A DNA stretch of 64,000 bases from positions 213,264 to 277,263 of the forward strand of contig NZ_JACYVH010000001.1 in NCBI RefSeq assembly GCF_014842255.1. Reading direction: 5' to 3'. The notes beneath the pieces are model-generated. The model had not been told where the DNA came from. It saw nothing but the letters and a program-made list of their open reading frames with translations, and searched no databases. The position numbers and the translations under genes were made by a program. The first letter of the stretch is position 1. Each line of letters starts with the position of its first letter. Below are positions 45,365-54,319 of this stretch, piece by piece. This DNA comes from Frigoribacterium sp. CFBP 13712 (lineage in GTDB: Bacteria > Actinomycetota > Actinomycetes > Actinomycetales > Microbacteriaceae).

Positions 45365-45422
45365 GTCCCGAGGCGGCGGGGTCGTGACGACCCGCGCCTC
45401 CTAGGAGCCGCTCGCGACAGCG

Positions 45423-45457
45423 GAAGGCCCCCGTCCGGTTCTCGGACGGGGGCCTTC
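45423..45457 (+). terminator. Terminator of the glgE-glgB operon
   Basis: A perfect 15-bp stem (GAAGGCCCCCGTCCG and its complement) with loop GTTCT, about 60 bases after the glgB stop. A motif copy at 45392 lies between. Confidence 0.85.
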
Positions 45458-45517
45458 GTCGTTCGCAGGGCGCCGGCGCCCGGGTCGGCGTCGGGGGCGT
45501 TGCGTCTGGGGGTCGGC

Positions 45518-46507
45518 TCAGTAGAGCAGCATCGTCAGACGACGGCGTGCGGCGACGACCCGGGCGTCGTCGGCCCCGATGATCTCGAAGTACTCGAGGA
45601 GGCGCGCGCGGGCGCGATCACGCCCCGCGGCGTCCTGCGTCGGGAACACGGTGAGCACCCGGTCGAACGCGTCGTCGACATGTCCGCCGCTCACGTCGAG
45701 GTCGGCCACGGCGAGCTGCGCGTCGAGATCCGCCGGGTCGGCCGCCGCCGCCTCGCGGACCTCGGCCAGAGTGACCCCCTGCAGACGGGCGATCAGCGAC
45801 ACCTGCGCGAGACCGGCGACGGCCAGCTGGTCGCGGGGGTCTTGCGCGATGGCCGTCTTGTAGGCCGCGATCGCCGCGTCGTAGTCGCCGCGGTCGATGG
45901 CGTCGTAGGCGTCCTGGTGGTGCGGGGGCAGCGGCTCGGGCTCGGGCTCGGGCGCCTCGCCCTCCACGTCGGGGGCGCCGTCGACGACCGCCCGGCCGGT
46001 CACGCCGTTCTGAGCGGCGAGCTCGAGCACCTGCTCGAACGCGTCGCGCACCTGCGCCTCGGGGAGGGCCCCGACGAACAGCTGCACGGGTCGACCGCCG
46101 ACCACCGCGGCGACCGCGGGGATGGACTGCGCCTGGAACGCCTGGGTCAGCTGGGGGTTCGCATCGACGTCGACCTTGGCGAGCACGAGACGACCGGCGT
46201 ACTCGGTCACCAGCTTGTCGAGCACCGGCGAGAGCTGCTTGCACGGCCCGCACCACTCGGCCCAGAGGTCGACGATGACGGGCACCGTGTTGCTCAGCTC
46301 GAGGAACTGCGCGAAGGTCTCGTCGGTCGCGTCGATCACGAGCGACGGGACGCCCACGGTGGCAGCGGCCCCGCCGTCGGGGGTGCCGGGTGCTCCCCCG
46401 GTCGCGGGCGCCGGTCGGCCGGCACCGCCCGCGGAGGGCCGCTCGACGAGCGACGACAGGTCGACGGCTCCGCGGAGACCGGCGGGCAGAGGGGGGACGT
46501 TGGTCAT
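45518..46507 (-). CDS. Thioredoxin-domain tetratricopeptide protein (CnoX/YbbN-like)
   Basis: 329 residues: a Gly/Pro/Ala-rich N-terminal tail (about 1-55), a thioredoxin domain with an intact WCGPC site (Cys86, Cys89), and a helical tetratricopeptide-like C-terminal part (HHQDAYDAIDRGDYDAAIAAYKTA). Relatives act as redox-active co-chaperones. ATG 46507 overlaps the upstream stop (ATGA), linking it to the large membrane protein gene. Confidence 0.88.
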   Translation of the reverse strand: MTNVPPLPAGLRGAVDLSSLVERPSAGGAGRPAPATGGAPGTPDGGAAATVGVPSLVIDATDETFAQFLELSNTVPVIVDLWAEWCGPCKQLSPVLDKLVTEYAGRLVLAKVDVDANPQLTQAFQAQSIPAVAAVVGGRPVQLFVGALPEAQVRDAFEQVLELAAQNGVTGRAVVDGAPDVEGEAPEPEPEPLPPHHQDAYDAIDRGDYDAAIAAYKTAIAQDPRDQLAVAGLAQVSLIARLQGVTLAEVREAAAADPADLDAQLAVADLDVSGGHVDDAFDRVLTVFPTQDAAGRDRARARLLEYFEIIGADDARVVAARRRLTMLLY

Positions 46508-48303
46508 GGCAGCTCCTTAGCGCTGATGAGGGCCTGGCTGAATCCGAGGAGGACGATCTTCTGGTCGCTGCCCACGGCGGGCACCGAGAAGAGCAGCTCG
46601 ACGCCGTAGGTCGCCTCGATGCCCTTCGTCGTCTTCTCGATGCCGGTGAGGGTCTTGACCGCACCGGCCGGGTTGACCTCGGCCCCCTCGGCTGTGGGCT
46701 TGACGGTCTCGACCTCGTTCAGGGCGACGGACACGATGGCACCGGCGTCGTTCGTCGCGAACGCGACGGCCGGGTCGTCGTCGGGGTTCGAAGCGAAGTC
46801 GATCGACGCGGTCTCGGGCAGGGCCTCACGTTTGGCGTCTTTGTAGGGCTTGCCGATCTTCTCGCGCAGGGTGTCGCCCTCCGGCTCGAAGAGCGGCGCG
46901 TACTCGCTCTCGTCGCCGTTGGCGAGGATGTCGCCGTAGGCGGTGGCGAGCTGGTCCGGCTGCAGGGTCAGGAGCTTGACGTCGGGCGAGAGCCGGGCGG
47001 CGCCGATGCTGGCGGGCGCGACCGTGGGAGGCGTGGCCCCGGCCTCGAGGCTGGTCAGGTACTCGACCTGGTAGTTGGCCCGCGCCTCCTCTTGCACGAG
47101 GGTGAGCGCGATGGGCGCCACGGCCGTGTCGTCGGACTGGACGATGGCGAAGACGCTGCGGGGCCAGGTGTCGGCCTGCTGGGGCAGGGTCAGGGTGACG
47201 TCGCCCTCGGGGATGGCGATGGGCTCGGCGGCGGCCGCGTCTTTGTCGCGCAGGGCGTAGTTGGCCTCGCGCTGGGCCAGGGCCGGCCCGGTGAAGCGGG
47301 TGGCGGCGAGCTCGGCGTCGAGGGTCCCGTCGGCCTGCGAGGCCACGGCGGAGATGCGCTGCACGATGCGCTCGGCCTGCGCCACGCTGACGACCGGGGG
47401 CTGCAGGTCGTCCTGCTCGTCGTCGGACGCGGCCCCGGTGCTCGTCGGGGTGGGCGTCGCGGACGGACCCGACCCGGTGCCCCCGACGGCGCTCGGCCAG
47501 TAGTCGGGGGTGCAGCCGGAGAGCGCCAACGCCCCCACCAGCACGACCGGCACGATCGCCACGGAACGACGGATCGCTCGACGGTCGCCCGCGCCGCCGT
47601 CGCCGATGCTCGACGGTTCGCGCCGCGTCCGACGGGTCGGACGGAGGGGCTTGCCCTGACCGGAGCGCCGGCGCGGACCGCGGTTGCGGCGGTGGTGGGC
47701 GATCGCCCAGATGTAGAGCAGCACGCCGATCAGCAGCACGAGGAGACCACCGGCGATCAGCGGACCGGCCATGGGCGTCGCCGTCGAGAGCGGCCAGGTC
47801 ACCCGGATCGTGTCGGGTGCCGGCGCGGCGCCGTCGGACACGACGACGAGGGAGACGTCGTCGGGGGCGTCGAGGGAGAAGGTCGGGTCGGCCCCGGCGT
47901 ACTCGGCGTTCCAGAGGTCGGAGTCGGCGGGGCTCGGGACGTCGGCGGTGTCGCCGTCGACCACCGTGCTGACGAGTTCGCCGCTCGTCTCGTCGAACGA
48001 CACCTCGTTGTAGGCCGAGTCGCCGACCCAGCCGAGGACGTCGGAGGTGCGGCCCGTGGCGGCGAAGGCCGTGTCGGCACCCGAGATGCTCACCGTCTGG
48101 CGGCCGTCGTGACCGTGCAGCGCCTCGGAGGGCACGACGGTGATGCGGGCCTCGGAGTCGGAGGTCGAGACCGTCGACGAGACGCTGGGAGGTGGCGCGA
48201 AGACGGTCCGCTGAGCGAAGCCCAGGGCCACCATGAGCGCCGCCAGGACGACGACGAACACTGCGACGATGAAACGCACGTTTCTCTCCCTCCGTGCCAC
48301 CAT
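46504..48303 (-). CDS. Large membrane protein of unknown function with internal lipobox-like segment
   Basis: 599 residues. One helix near the start (FIVAVFVVVLAALMVALGFA), an extracytoplasmic domain of about 140 residues, a second helix (MAGPLIAGGLLVLLIGVLLYIWAIA), and a basic cytoplasmic loop. A third hydrophobic segment ends in VGALALSGC, which looks like a lipoprotein signal but sits near residue 265. A C-terminal domain of about 330 residues follows. It looks like a fusion of a membrane protein and a lipoprotein. I recognise no enzymatic motif. It is conserved next to the thioredoxin gene by coupled translation only as far as this window shows. Confidence 0.72.
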   Translation of the reverse strand: MVARRERNVRFIVAVFVVVLAALMVALGFAQRTVFAPPPSVSSTVSTSDSEARITVVPSEALHGHDGRQTVSISGADTAFAATGRTSDVLGWVGDSAYNEVSFDETSGELVSTVVDGDTADVPSPADSDLWNAEYAGADPTFSLDAPDDVSLVVVSDGAAPAPDTIRVTWPLSTATPMAGPLIAGGLLVLLIGVLLYIWAIAHHRRNRGPRRRSGQGKPLRPTRRTRREPSSIGDGGAGDRRAIRRSVAIVPVVLVGALALSGCTPDYWPSAVGGTGSGPSATPTPTSTGAASDDEQDDLQPPVVSVAQAERIVQRISAVASQADGTLDAELAATRFTGPALAQREANYALRDKDAAAAEPIAIPEGDVTLTLPQQADTWPRSVFAIVQSDDTAVAPIALTLVQEEARANYQVEYLTSLEAGATPPTVAPASIGAARLSPDVKLLTLQPDQLATAYGDILANGDESEYAPLFEPEGDTLREKIGKPYKDAKREALPETASIDFASNPDDDPAVAFATNDAGAIVSVALNEVETVKPTAEGAEVNPAGAVKTLTGIEKTTKGIEATYGVELLFSVPAVGSDQKIVLLGFSQALISAKELP

Positions 48304-48380
48304 CCCGGTCGGGTCGCGACGAACCGCTCGGGACGGCCACGCCGGCGCGGGCCTGGCCGGATGGCCGGGCGCGGCAGCAG

Positions 48381-48386
48381 ATTTTA
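48381..48386 (-). promoter_or_regulatory. Promoter of the large membrane protein gene
   Basis: TAAAAT on the minus strand, with TTTTCG 17 bases upstream as a weak -35. The leader is about 70 nt. Confidence 0.5.
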
Positions 48387-48475
48387 AGACGGCTCAGCGT
48401 ATCCGAAAAGACCTGGGAGGCGCGTGACCGACGAGAAGTCCTCTCAGGCCGGGTGGCGACCACTCCCTCGCCCGC

Positions 48476-48481
48476 TAAAAT
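48476..48481 (+). promoter_or_regulatory. Promoter of the coiled-coil gene
   Basis: TAAAAT on the plus strand gives a leader of about 48 nt ending in the AGAGGAG RBS before GTG 48536. It is divergent from the promoter at 48381. Confidence 0.55.
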
Positions 48482-48535
48482 CGTCGGGTCCGGGCCGAGC
48501 GATCTCGTTCCCGCCGCCGAGCAAGAGGAGACACC

Positions 48536-50386
48536 GTGGCCGCTGACGAATCGGAATTCGGGACGGAACTCCGCGGGTACCGCAAAGAAGAGGTCGACCG
48601 CGCGTTGGGCGACCTGCGGCGCGAGCTGATCAAGTCGAACACCGACCGCGCCGAGACGGTCGACGACCTCAAGCGTCTGCAGAGTCGCCTCGACGAGCTG
48701 CAGTCCGAGCTCGACGAGGCCGGCACCCCGACCTACGCCGGTCTCGGCAGCAAGCTCGAGCAGACCCTCCGCCTCGCCGAGCAGCAGGCCACCCGCCTCG
48801 TCAGCCAGGCCGACATCGACGCCGAAGAGCTGCGACGCTCGTCGACGACCGAGGCCGAACGACTCGTCGCCGACGCCACCGAGCGCGCCGACGCCGTGCT
48901 GGGCGACGCCAGGGGTCGCGCCGCCGCCCAGATCGACGAGTCCCGTGCCGACGCCGACCGCATGGTCGCCCGAGCTCGCAACGAGGCCCGCTCGCTCCTC
49001 CAGGAGGCGCAGCGCGACTCGTCCGCCATGCGCGGCGCCGCGGCGACCGAGGCCGCCGAGAACGTCTCGACCGCCCGCCACGAGGCCGCCGCCCTCCGCG
49101 CCGATGCCGAACGGGACGTCGCCGAGCAGCGCGACGTCGTCGGCCGCGAGGTCGCCGAGGCCCGTGCCGACGCCGCCGAGCTGGCCCGCACCACGGCCGA
49201 GACCCGCGCCCTCTTCATCAGCGACAGCGAACGCCAGCGCGCCGACCTCGACCGCGAGGGCGACACGCTCCGTGCCGAGCTCGCCCGCCTCGACGAGACC
49301 ACCCGCGCCGAGCTCGAGGTCGAGGTGACCACCCGTCGCGCCGATCTCGAGCGCGAGATCACGGGCGCTCGCGCCGACCTCGACGACGACGTCGCGAACC
49401 GTCGCGCCGACCTCGACCGGGACATCGCCGAGCAGCGTGCCGAGCTGGCCCGCCACGTCTCCGAGACGCGCGCGGCGCTCGAGCGCGAGGTGGACGCCGG
49501 CCGCGACGACCTGAGCCGCGAGGTCGAGACGACCCGCGCCTCCTTGGCGACCGAGGCCCTCGAGATGCGAGCCGGGCTCCAGCTCGAGATCGAGACCGCC
49601 CGTGCGGAGCTCGAGCGCGAGGCCCGAGCCGCCCGCGACGAGATCGAGCTCGACCGCACCACGACCCGCGACGAGATCGAGCGCACCACCGTCGAGACCC
49701 GTGAGCGCCTGGCCCGCGACGTCCAGCAGCAGGCCGAACGCCTCGAGCGCGACGCCGCCGAGCACCGGGCGCAGGTCGAGGCCGAGACGGCGAACGCCCG
49801 TGCCGACCTCGACGCCGAGGTGGCCGAGAGCCAGGCGCGGCTGTTCGACGACGAGGAGGCGCAGCGCGCACGACTCGAGAACGAAGCGGAGACGACCCGC
49901 GCCCGGCTCGCCGCCGAACGCGACCGCGCCGAGGCGCTCGTCGCCCGCGAGACGGACGAGGCCCGGACGGCTCTCGCGCTCGAACGGACGACCCGACTCG
50001 ACGAGCTCGAGCGCGACCTCGTCGCCCGACACCAGGCGGCCGTCGCCGAGACGCAGAACTACCTGGACGACGCTCACGCGCAGCTCGACGAGGCCCGGCA
50101 GCGCGCCGTCGACGTGCGACGCGAGGCCGACGAGCTCGAGCGCTCGTCTCACGACCACGCCAAGACGGTGCGCAGCGAGGCCGACTCGACGGCTCACGAG
50201 GTGCTGACCAACGCCGAGGTGCGCAGTCGCGACATCGTGACGGAGGCCGAGAACAGGGCCCGCGACCTCGTCTCCGACGCCGAGCGCCGGCTCTCGGAGT
50301 TGCGGGAGGAGCGCGACGCGGTCGCCTCGTACCTCGAGAACCTCCGCGCCATGTTGAGCGAAGCCGCGAAGGTTGCGCCAGAGTAG
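48536..50386 (+). CDS. Long coiled-coil protein with DivIVA-like N-terminus (Scy/FilP-like)
   Basis: 616 residues that are almost wholly predicted coiled coil. The N-terminus FGTELRGYRKEEVDRALGDLR resembles the membrane-targeting start of DivIVA proteins. From about residue 75 it consists of Ala/Glu/Arg/Asp repeats such as RADLEREI, RADLDDDVAN and RADLDRDI in 7- or 11-residue steps. No catalytic domain is visible. Actinobacteria use proteins of this type (DivIVA, Scy, FilP) to organise polar growth, which is the inferred role. GTG start with RBS AGAGGAG. An AI-2E family gene follows 54 bases later. Confidence 0.82.
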   Translation: MAADESEFGTELRGYRKEEVDRALGDLRRELIKSNTDRAETVDDLKRLQSRLDELQSELDEAGTPTYAGLGSKLEQTLRLAEQQATRLVSQADIDAEELRRSSTTEAERLVADATERADAVLGDARGRAAAQIDESRADADRMVARARNEARSLLQEAQRDSSAMRGAAATEAAENVSTARHEAAALRADAERDVAEQRDVVGREVAEARADAAELARTTAETRALFISDSERQRADLDREGDTLRAELARLDETTRAELEVEVTTRRADLEREITGARADLDDDVANRRADLDRDIAEQRAELARHVSETRAALEREVDAGRDDLSREVETTRASLATEALEMRAGLQLEIETARAELEREARAARDEIELDRTTTRDEIERTTVETRERLARDVQQQAERLERDAAEHRAQVEAETANARADLDAEVAESQARLFDDEEAQRARLENEAETTRARLAAERDRAEALVARETDEARTALALERTTRLDELERDLVARHQAAVAETQNYLDDAHAQLDEARQRAVDVRREADELERSSHDHAKTVRSEADSTAHEVLTNAEVRSRDIVTEAENRARDLVSDAERRLSELREERDAVASYLENLRAMLSEAAKVAPE

Positions 50387-50440
50387 TCACGCGGCGGTCC
50401 CGTGCTGAACGACTCCGCCGCCCAAGAGGAGTAAGCCCGC

Positions 50441-51499
50441 GTGAAGATCCACAATCCGTTCCGGCTGGGCCTCCTGGCCGGGCTCGGCGTGCTCGTCGCC
50501 CTGGTGATCGGCGGTGCCGTCAGCGAGCTGTCCACGATCATCACGTACGTGGGCGCCGCGCTGTTCATCGCCCTCGGTCTCGACCCGATCGTGTCGTGGC
50601 TCGAGAAGCGGCGCGTCCCTCGGACCCTCGCGATCACCCTCGTCATGGTCGCCCTGCTGGGCGCCGTCGTCGGCGTCGTCTTCGCCATCGTCCCGGTGAT
50701 CGTCAGTCAGGCCACGGCGCTGATCACGAACCTCGTGACCTACCTGCAGAGCGTCACGACGCAGCAGTTCGTCGACAACCTGCAAGAGCTGGTGCCCCAG
50801 AACGTCTTCGACGTGCAGCAGGGCCTCGACTCGGTCGTGGCGTTCCTCGGCGACCCCGACAACGTGGTCACGATCGGCGGCGGGGTCCTGGCGGTCGGCG
50901 TCGCGATCGGCAACGGGCTCTTCGCGACCATCGTCGTCCTGATCCTCACGCTGTACTTCACGTCGTCGATCAACAGCGTCAAGCGCGCGGTCTACCAGCT
51001 CGTGCCGGCTTCGAAGCGCCCGAAGTTCATCGTCATCGCCGAGCAGATCGGCGACTCCGTCGGTCGCTACGTGATCGGCCAGTTCACCCTCGCCGCGATC
51101 AACGGCATCTTGAGCTTCATCTTCCTGAGCATCATCGGCGCCGAGCAGCCCGCGGTCTTCGCGGCCATCGCCTTCGTGGGGTCGGTCATCCCCCTGGTCG
51201 GCACCATCAGCGGCTCGGCGATCATCGTGCTGGCCCAGGTCGCCCTGCTGCCCGAGTCGCCCTCGACGTGGATCACCGCCGCCGTCTACTACCTCGTCTA
51301 CATGCAGATCGAGGCGTACCTGCTCAGCCCGCGCATCATGCGCCGGGCCGTCAGGGTGCCCGGGGTGATCGTGGTCATCGCGGCGCTCGTCGGCGGCACG
51401 CTGCTCGGAGTCCTCGGGGCCCTGATCGCGATCCCCTTCGCCGCGTCGGTGCTGCTGATCATCCGCGAGGTGCTCGTGCCCCGGCAGAACACGCTCTGA
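50441..51499 (+). CDS. AI-2E family (PerM) transporter
   Basis: A 352-residue polytopic membrane protein. Two N-terminal helices are followed by VPRTLAITLVMVALLGAVVGV, a soluble stretch (TQQFVDNLQELVPQNVF), and the C-terminal family block FIALG...VIPLVGTISGSAIIVLAQVALL and YLLSPRIMRRAVRVPGVIVV. Members export diverse small molecules or sodium; autoinducer-2 transport is not implied. GTG 50441 has RBS AGAGGAG. Confidence 0.9.
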   Translation: MKIHNPFRLGLLAGLGVLVALVIGGAVSELSTIITYVGAALFIALGLDPIVSWLEKRRVPRTLAITLVMVALLGAVVGVVFAIVPVIVSQATALITNLVTYLQSVTTQQFVDNLQELVPQNVFDVQQGLDSVVAFLGDPDNVVTIGGGVLAVGVAIGNGLFATIVVLILTLYFTSSINSVKRAVYQLVPASKRPKFIVIAEQIGDSVGRYVIGQFTLAAINGILSFIFLSIIGAEQPAVFAAIAFVGSVIPLVGTISGSAIIVLAQVALLPESPSTWITAAVYYLVYMQIEAYLLSPRIMRRAVRVPGVIVVIAALVGGTLLGVLGALIAIPFAASVLLIIREVLVPRQNTL

Positions 51500-51597
51500 C
51501 CCTGGCGAAGCCGCTGCCGCTGCCACTGCCGCTCCAGGCGCCGTGCGGTCGCACGCGCTCTGCGGTCACGTCCGCTCGGGCAGCGGCTCAGGGCCAG
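51499..51597. terminator. Imperfect bidirectional terminator between convergent genes
   Basis: CCCTGG..AAGCCGCTGCC and GGGCAGCGGCT.CAGGGCCAGG form a long imperfect inverted repeat spanning the gap between the AI-2E gene and the hydrolase gene. The loop holds GCCGCTGCCACT-type short repeats. Confidence 0.5.
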
Positions 51598-52343
51598 GTG
51601 GCGGGCAGCGGCAGCGCCTGCGGGGCGACCCGTTGCACGATCTCCGACAGCACGCGTGTGGTCTGCTTCTCGCCGACCCAGAGGTGCTTGCCGCCCTCGA
51701 CGGCGACGACCTCGGCGCGGGGCACGACGGCGAAGCGGCGCCGCGCCTCCTCGGGTCGGAGGTAGTCGTCGAACTCGGGCACGACGGCGACGATCGGGGT
51801 CGCGACGTCGTTCCAGGCGGCGAGCTCGGCGTCGGTGGTGCGATGGAGGGGCGGTGACAGCAGCAGCAGACCCGCCGTCTCGACGCCGCGCCCGTGCTTC
51901 AGGGCGACCTCGGTGCCGAACGACCAGCCGACCAGCCACGGCGTGGGCAGACCCTCGTCGTGCACGAACGCGACTGCGGCCGCGAGATCGGCGGCCTCGG
52001 CGATCCCCTCGCCGAACTCGCCCTCGGACCGCCCCCTCGGCGATGACACGCCACGGAAGTTGAAGCGCAGCACCGCGAGGTCGGCCAGGGCGGGGAGGCG
52101 CGCGGCGGCCTTGCGGATCACGTGCGAGTCCATGAACCCGCCCGCCGTCGGCAGCGGATGCAGGGCGATCAGCGTGCCGACCGGTGGGCGGTCGGTGGGG
52201 ACGGACAGCTCGCCGACGAGGCGGAGACCGTCGTCGGTGCGGAGTTCGACGTCGCGACGGCGCGCGGGCAGCAGGACGCCGCCCCGCACCTCGACGGACC
52301 CGGTCGGGTCGGGCGCGTCGGTCGAACGGGTCGGGTCGGTCAC
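51588..52343 (-). CDS. Alpha/beta hydrolase
   Basis: A 251-residue alpha/beta-hydrolase of the dienelactone-hydrolase/YqiA-like type. LIALHPLPTAGGFMDSHVI is the oxyanion-side loop, LVGWSFGTEVAL the nucleophile elbow (G-W-S-F-G), and VEGGKHLWVGEK carries the catalytic His. The substrate is unknown. GTG 52343 has GGAGG five bases upstream and overlaps the upstream stop as GTGA. Confidence 0.87.
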   Translation of the reverse strand: MTDPTRSTDAPDPTGSVEVRGGVLLPARRRDVELRTDDGLRLVGELSVPTDRPPVGTLIALHPLPTAGGFMDSHVIRKAAARLPALADLAVLRFNFRGVSSPRGRSEGEFGEGIAEAADLAAAVAFVHDEGLPTPWLVGWSFGTEVALKHGRGVETAGLLLLSPPLHRTTDAELAAWNDVATPIVAVVPEFDDYLRPEEARRRFAVVPRAEVVAVEGGKHLWVGEKQTTRVLSEIVQRVAPQALPLPATWP

Positions 52344-52642
52344 GAGATCCTCCAGCAGTGGGTGTGCCAATGACGACGGGACGCCAGGTCGTCGGCGTCG
52401 CCGAAGAGCCCGTCGGCACGCCAGACGACGACGTGCGCCGTGCCGGGGGCGACGATCAGCGAGCAGCCGGGGCAGACGTACTCTTTGACGGACGACGACG
52501 CACCGATGGACTGGACGGTGAACGACCTGCCGTGTCGGGTCTCGACCACCGCGCCGCCCCGGATCGCCCTGGTGATGTCGTTCGCGGGCTCGTCAGGTCG
52601 ACGTGTGTCGCGAGGGCGTCGCGGTCGATTGCTTCGGGGCAT
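52340..52642 (-). CDS. Small conserved-looking protein with CxxC and HxHC residues
   Basis: 100 residues. A basic start (MPRSNRPRRPRDTRRP), a middle strand region (VVETRHGRSFTVQSIGAS), then YVCPGCSLIVAPGTAHVVVW and RHWHTHCWR, whose Cys and His residues could bind one zinc ion. I recognise no named family. ATG 52642 follows TACGGT (52650-52655) by seven bases and is probably leaderless. It is coupled to the hydrolase gene by the GTGA overlap. Confidence 0.72.
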   Translation of the reverse strand: MPRSNRPRRPRDTRRPDEPANDITRAIRGGAVVETRHGRSFTVQSIGASSSVKEYVCPGCSLIVAPGTAHVVVWRADGLFGDADDLASRRHWHTHCWRIS

Positions 52643-52767
52643 GACCACCACCGTATCGCGGCGGCGCCGTCGACATCGTCAGAGTCCGGCTGCGGGTTCC
52701 GGCGGCTGAGCCGCTGCCGGTGCCGCCCTGGTGCCCCGGACGACCCGTCCGGTGCACGGGGACGGGA

Positions 52768-53556
52768 TCAGTACCAGTTGACGGCCTGCGAGTGCGACCA
52801 GGCGCCGCAGGGCGATCCGTAGACGCCCGAGATGTAGTTGAGACCCCAGGTGATCTGCGTCGCGGGGTTCGTCTGCCAGTCGGCGCCGGCCGTCGCCATC
52901 TTGCTGCCGGGCAGCGACTGCGGGATGCCGTAGGCGCCGCTGGAGCCGTTGGAGGCGTAGACGTTCCAGCCCGACTCTTTGTTCCACAACGAGACGAGGC
53001 AGTCGTACTCGCCGGTGCCCCAACCACGGGCGGACACCATGCCGGCGGCGATGGCCTTCGCGCTGCCGGGATCGGGGGTACCGGCAGCGGGGGCCGGAGC
53101 CGGACTCGCGGACTTCGACGTCGACGCGGTGGAGGCGTCGGCGGCGACGGAGTCGTCAGCCTCTTCGGTCACGACCGGCTCGGGCTCGGGCGGGGGCGGA
53201 GGGGGCGGCAGGGTGACGTCGTAGCCGTCTCGATCGGCCGTGGAGGCCGACGCGCCGATGACGGAGTACGACTGCCCGGGCGCGACCAGCACGCTGGCGC
53301 CGCCGACGACGCGGGTGGTCGCCTCGGCACCGGAGATCGGGTTCACGAGCGAAGCCGAGACGAATGCGAACGACGCGACGAAGCCGCATGCCGGGAGGAT
53401 GTACCGCCCCCGACGGCGCCGAGGCGCAGGGGTCGGAGCGGCCACGGCCAGACTCGACGCGGGGACCATACGGCGTGCCGCGATGGGTCTCGCGACGAGC
53501 GCCGGGTGCTCTCGAGGAGTGATGCCGGTCGTCGGAGTTGCAGCGTGCCTACCCAT
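52768..53556 (-). CDS. Secreted transglycosylase-like / aggregation-promoting-factor-like protein
   Basis: 262 residues. After an Ala/Pro/Arg-rich cytoplasmic start, a helix (YILPACGFVASFAFVSASLV) acts as signal anchor. A Pro-rich linker (PPPPPPPEPEP) leads to a C-terminal domain of about 85 residues: YDCLVSLWNKESGWNVYASN, with the catalytic-type Glu in the ESGWN motif, GAYGIPQSLPGSKMA, and WGLNYISGVYGSP. This is the lysozyme-like fold of aggregation-promoting factors, inferred to cut or bind peptidoglycan. ATG 53556 lies ten bases after TATTCT (53567-53572). Confidence 0.85.
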   Translation of the reverse strand: MGRHAATPTTGITPREHPALVARPIAARRMVPASSLAVAAPTPAPRRRRGRYILPACGFVASFAFVSASLVNPISGAEATTRVVGGASVLVAPGQSYSVIGASASTADRDGYDVTLPPPPPPPEPEPVVTEEADDSVAADASTASTSKSASPAPAPAAGTPDPGSAKAIAAGMVSARGWGTGEYDCLVSLWNKESGWNVYASNGSSGAYGIPQSLPGSKMATAGADWQTNPATQITWGLNYISGVYGSPCGAWSHSQAVNWY

Positions 53557-53661
53557 AAGTGGACTAAGAATAACCGAAGTCCCGGGAACTGGCCAGGACG
53601 ACGTCGTGCGTGTCTCAGCGGGAGGCGATCCCCTCGGCGGGCACGGGGAAGACGGATCGTC

Positions 53662-53679
53662 GTGCGCAGGCCTGCGCAC
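53662..53679. terminator. Perfect 18-bp palindrome after the DivIVA-like gene
   Basis: GTGCGCAGGCCTGCGCAC lies 22 bases beyond the stop of the minus-strand DivIVA-like gene. It may be a terminator stem or a dimeric protein site. The rest of the gap 53557-53700 shows only the promoter of the transglycosylase-like gene. Confidence 0.5.
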
Positions 53680-53700
53680 AGGGAGGTTCGACGGGTGGAT

Positions 53701-54264
53701 TCAGCGGACGGCGAGCATCACGTCGACGACGGCGTCGAGCAGCACGTCGACCTGGACCTCTCGGTACCCGCCCCGCTTCGCACGGAAGACCACGGCGCGG
53801 ACGTCGTCGATGCTCAGGGCCTCGCCGTCGCCGAAGTACCCCTTCAGCCTGCGGACGAAGCGGTCGACGTCGGCGGGGTGGTAGCCCTGCGTGACGATGC
53901 CGACCCGGTCGAACCGGTGGCCCGTCGGCCGATCGAGACGCGCCACGATCTCCTCCGCCGCCGAACGCGCACCCGCGAACCAGGCGGCGTCGCCCTCGCC
54001 GGCGAGCGATCGTTCGCGCTCGCGACTCGCGAAGGCGTCTTCCAGGCGTTCGAGGGCCGCATCGACGTGCGACGTGGAGTAGCCGCCCTTGGCCATCGTG
54101 AAGGCCGTGCGACGGATCTGCTCGGAGTCGATCGACGTGGACCGCGTGGCGCGCGTGGGCGCCGCGCCCGAGTACGCCGCGCGGGCCTTCTCCAGGAACG
54201 ACTCGACCTCGGTCACGTCGTAGCCGAGTCGACCGTGCTGAGCCATCGGGAATGTCGTCTTCAC
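53701..54264 (-). CDS. DivIVA-domain-like protein, two repeats
   Basis: 187 residues. KTTFPMAQHGRLGYDVTEVESFLEKARAAY is a DivIVA-like motif, and a second related segment follows (IRRTAFTMAKGGYSTSHVDAALERL). A third weaker one is GIVTQGYHPADVDRFVRRL. The long coiled coil of true DivIVA is absent, so it may be an accessory cell-wall or division protein. The start is uncertain: GTG 54264 matches the motif, ATG 54282 is an alternative. It follows cdsA by 55 bases. Confidence 0.8.
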   Translation of the reverse strand: MKTTFPMAQHGRLGYDVTEVESFLEKARAAYSGAAPTRATRSTSIDSEQIRRTAFTMAKGGYSTSHVDAALERLEDAFASRERERSLAGEGDAAWFAGARSAAEEIVARLDRPTGHRFDRVGIVTQGYHPADVDRFVRRLKGYFGDGEALSIDDVRAVVFRAKRGGYREVQVDVLLDAVVDVMLAVR

Positions 54265-54319
54265 CAGACCATCATGCCGCACCGGCGCCCTGGGGCCGCC
54301 TGAGCGGATGCCCCGTGCG

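Noticed and set aside
46826-50197. A 1123-codon minus-strand frame across the coiled-coil gene
   Set aside because: Antisense of the repetitive coiled-coil gene and of the neighbouring membrane protein; long antisense frames are expected with this codon bias.
50441-51499. Autoinducer-2 quorum-sensing system
   Set aside because: Only the AI-2E family transporter is present; the family name does not show AI-2 transport, and no luxS or lsr genes are seen.
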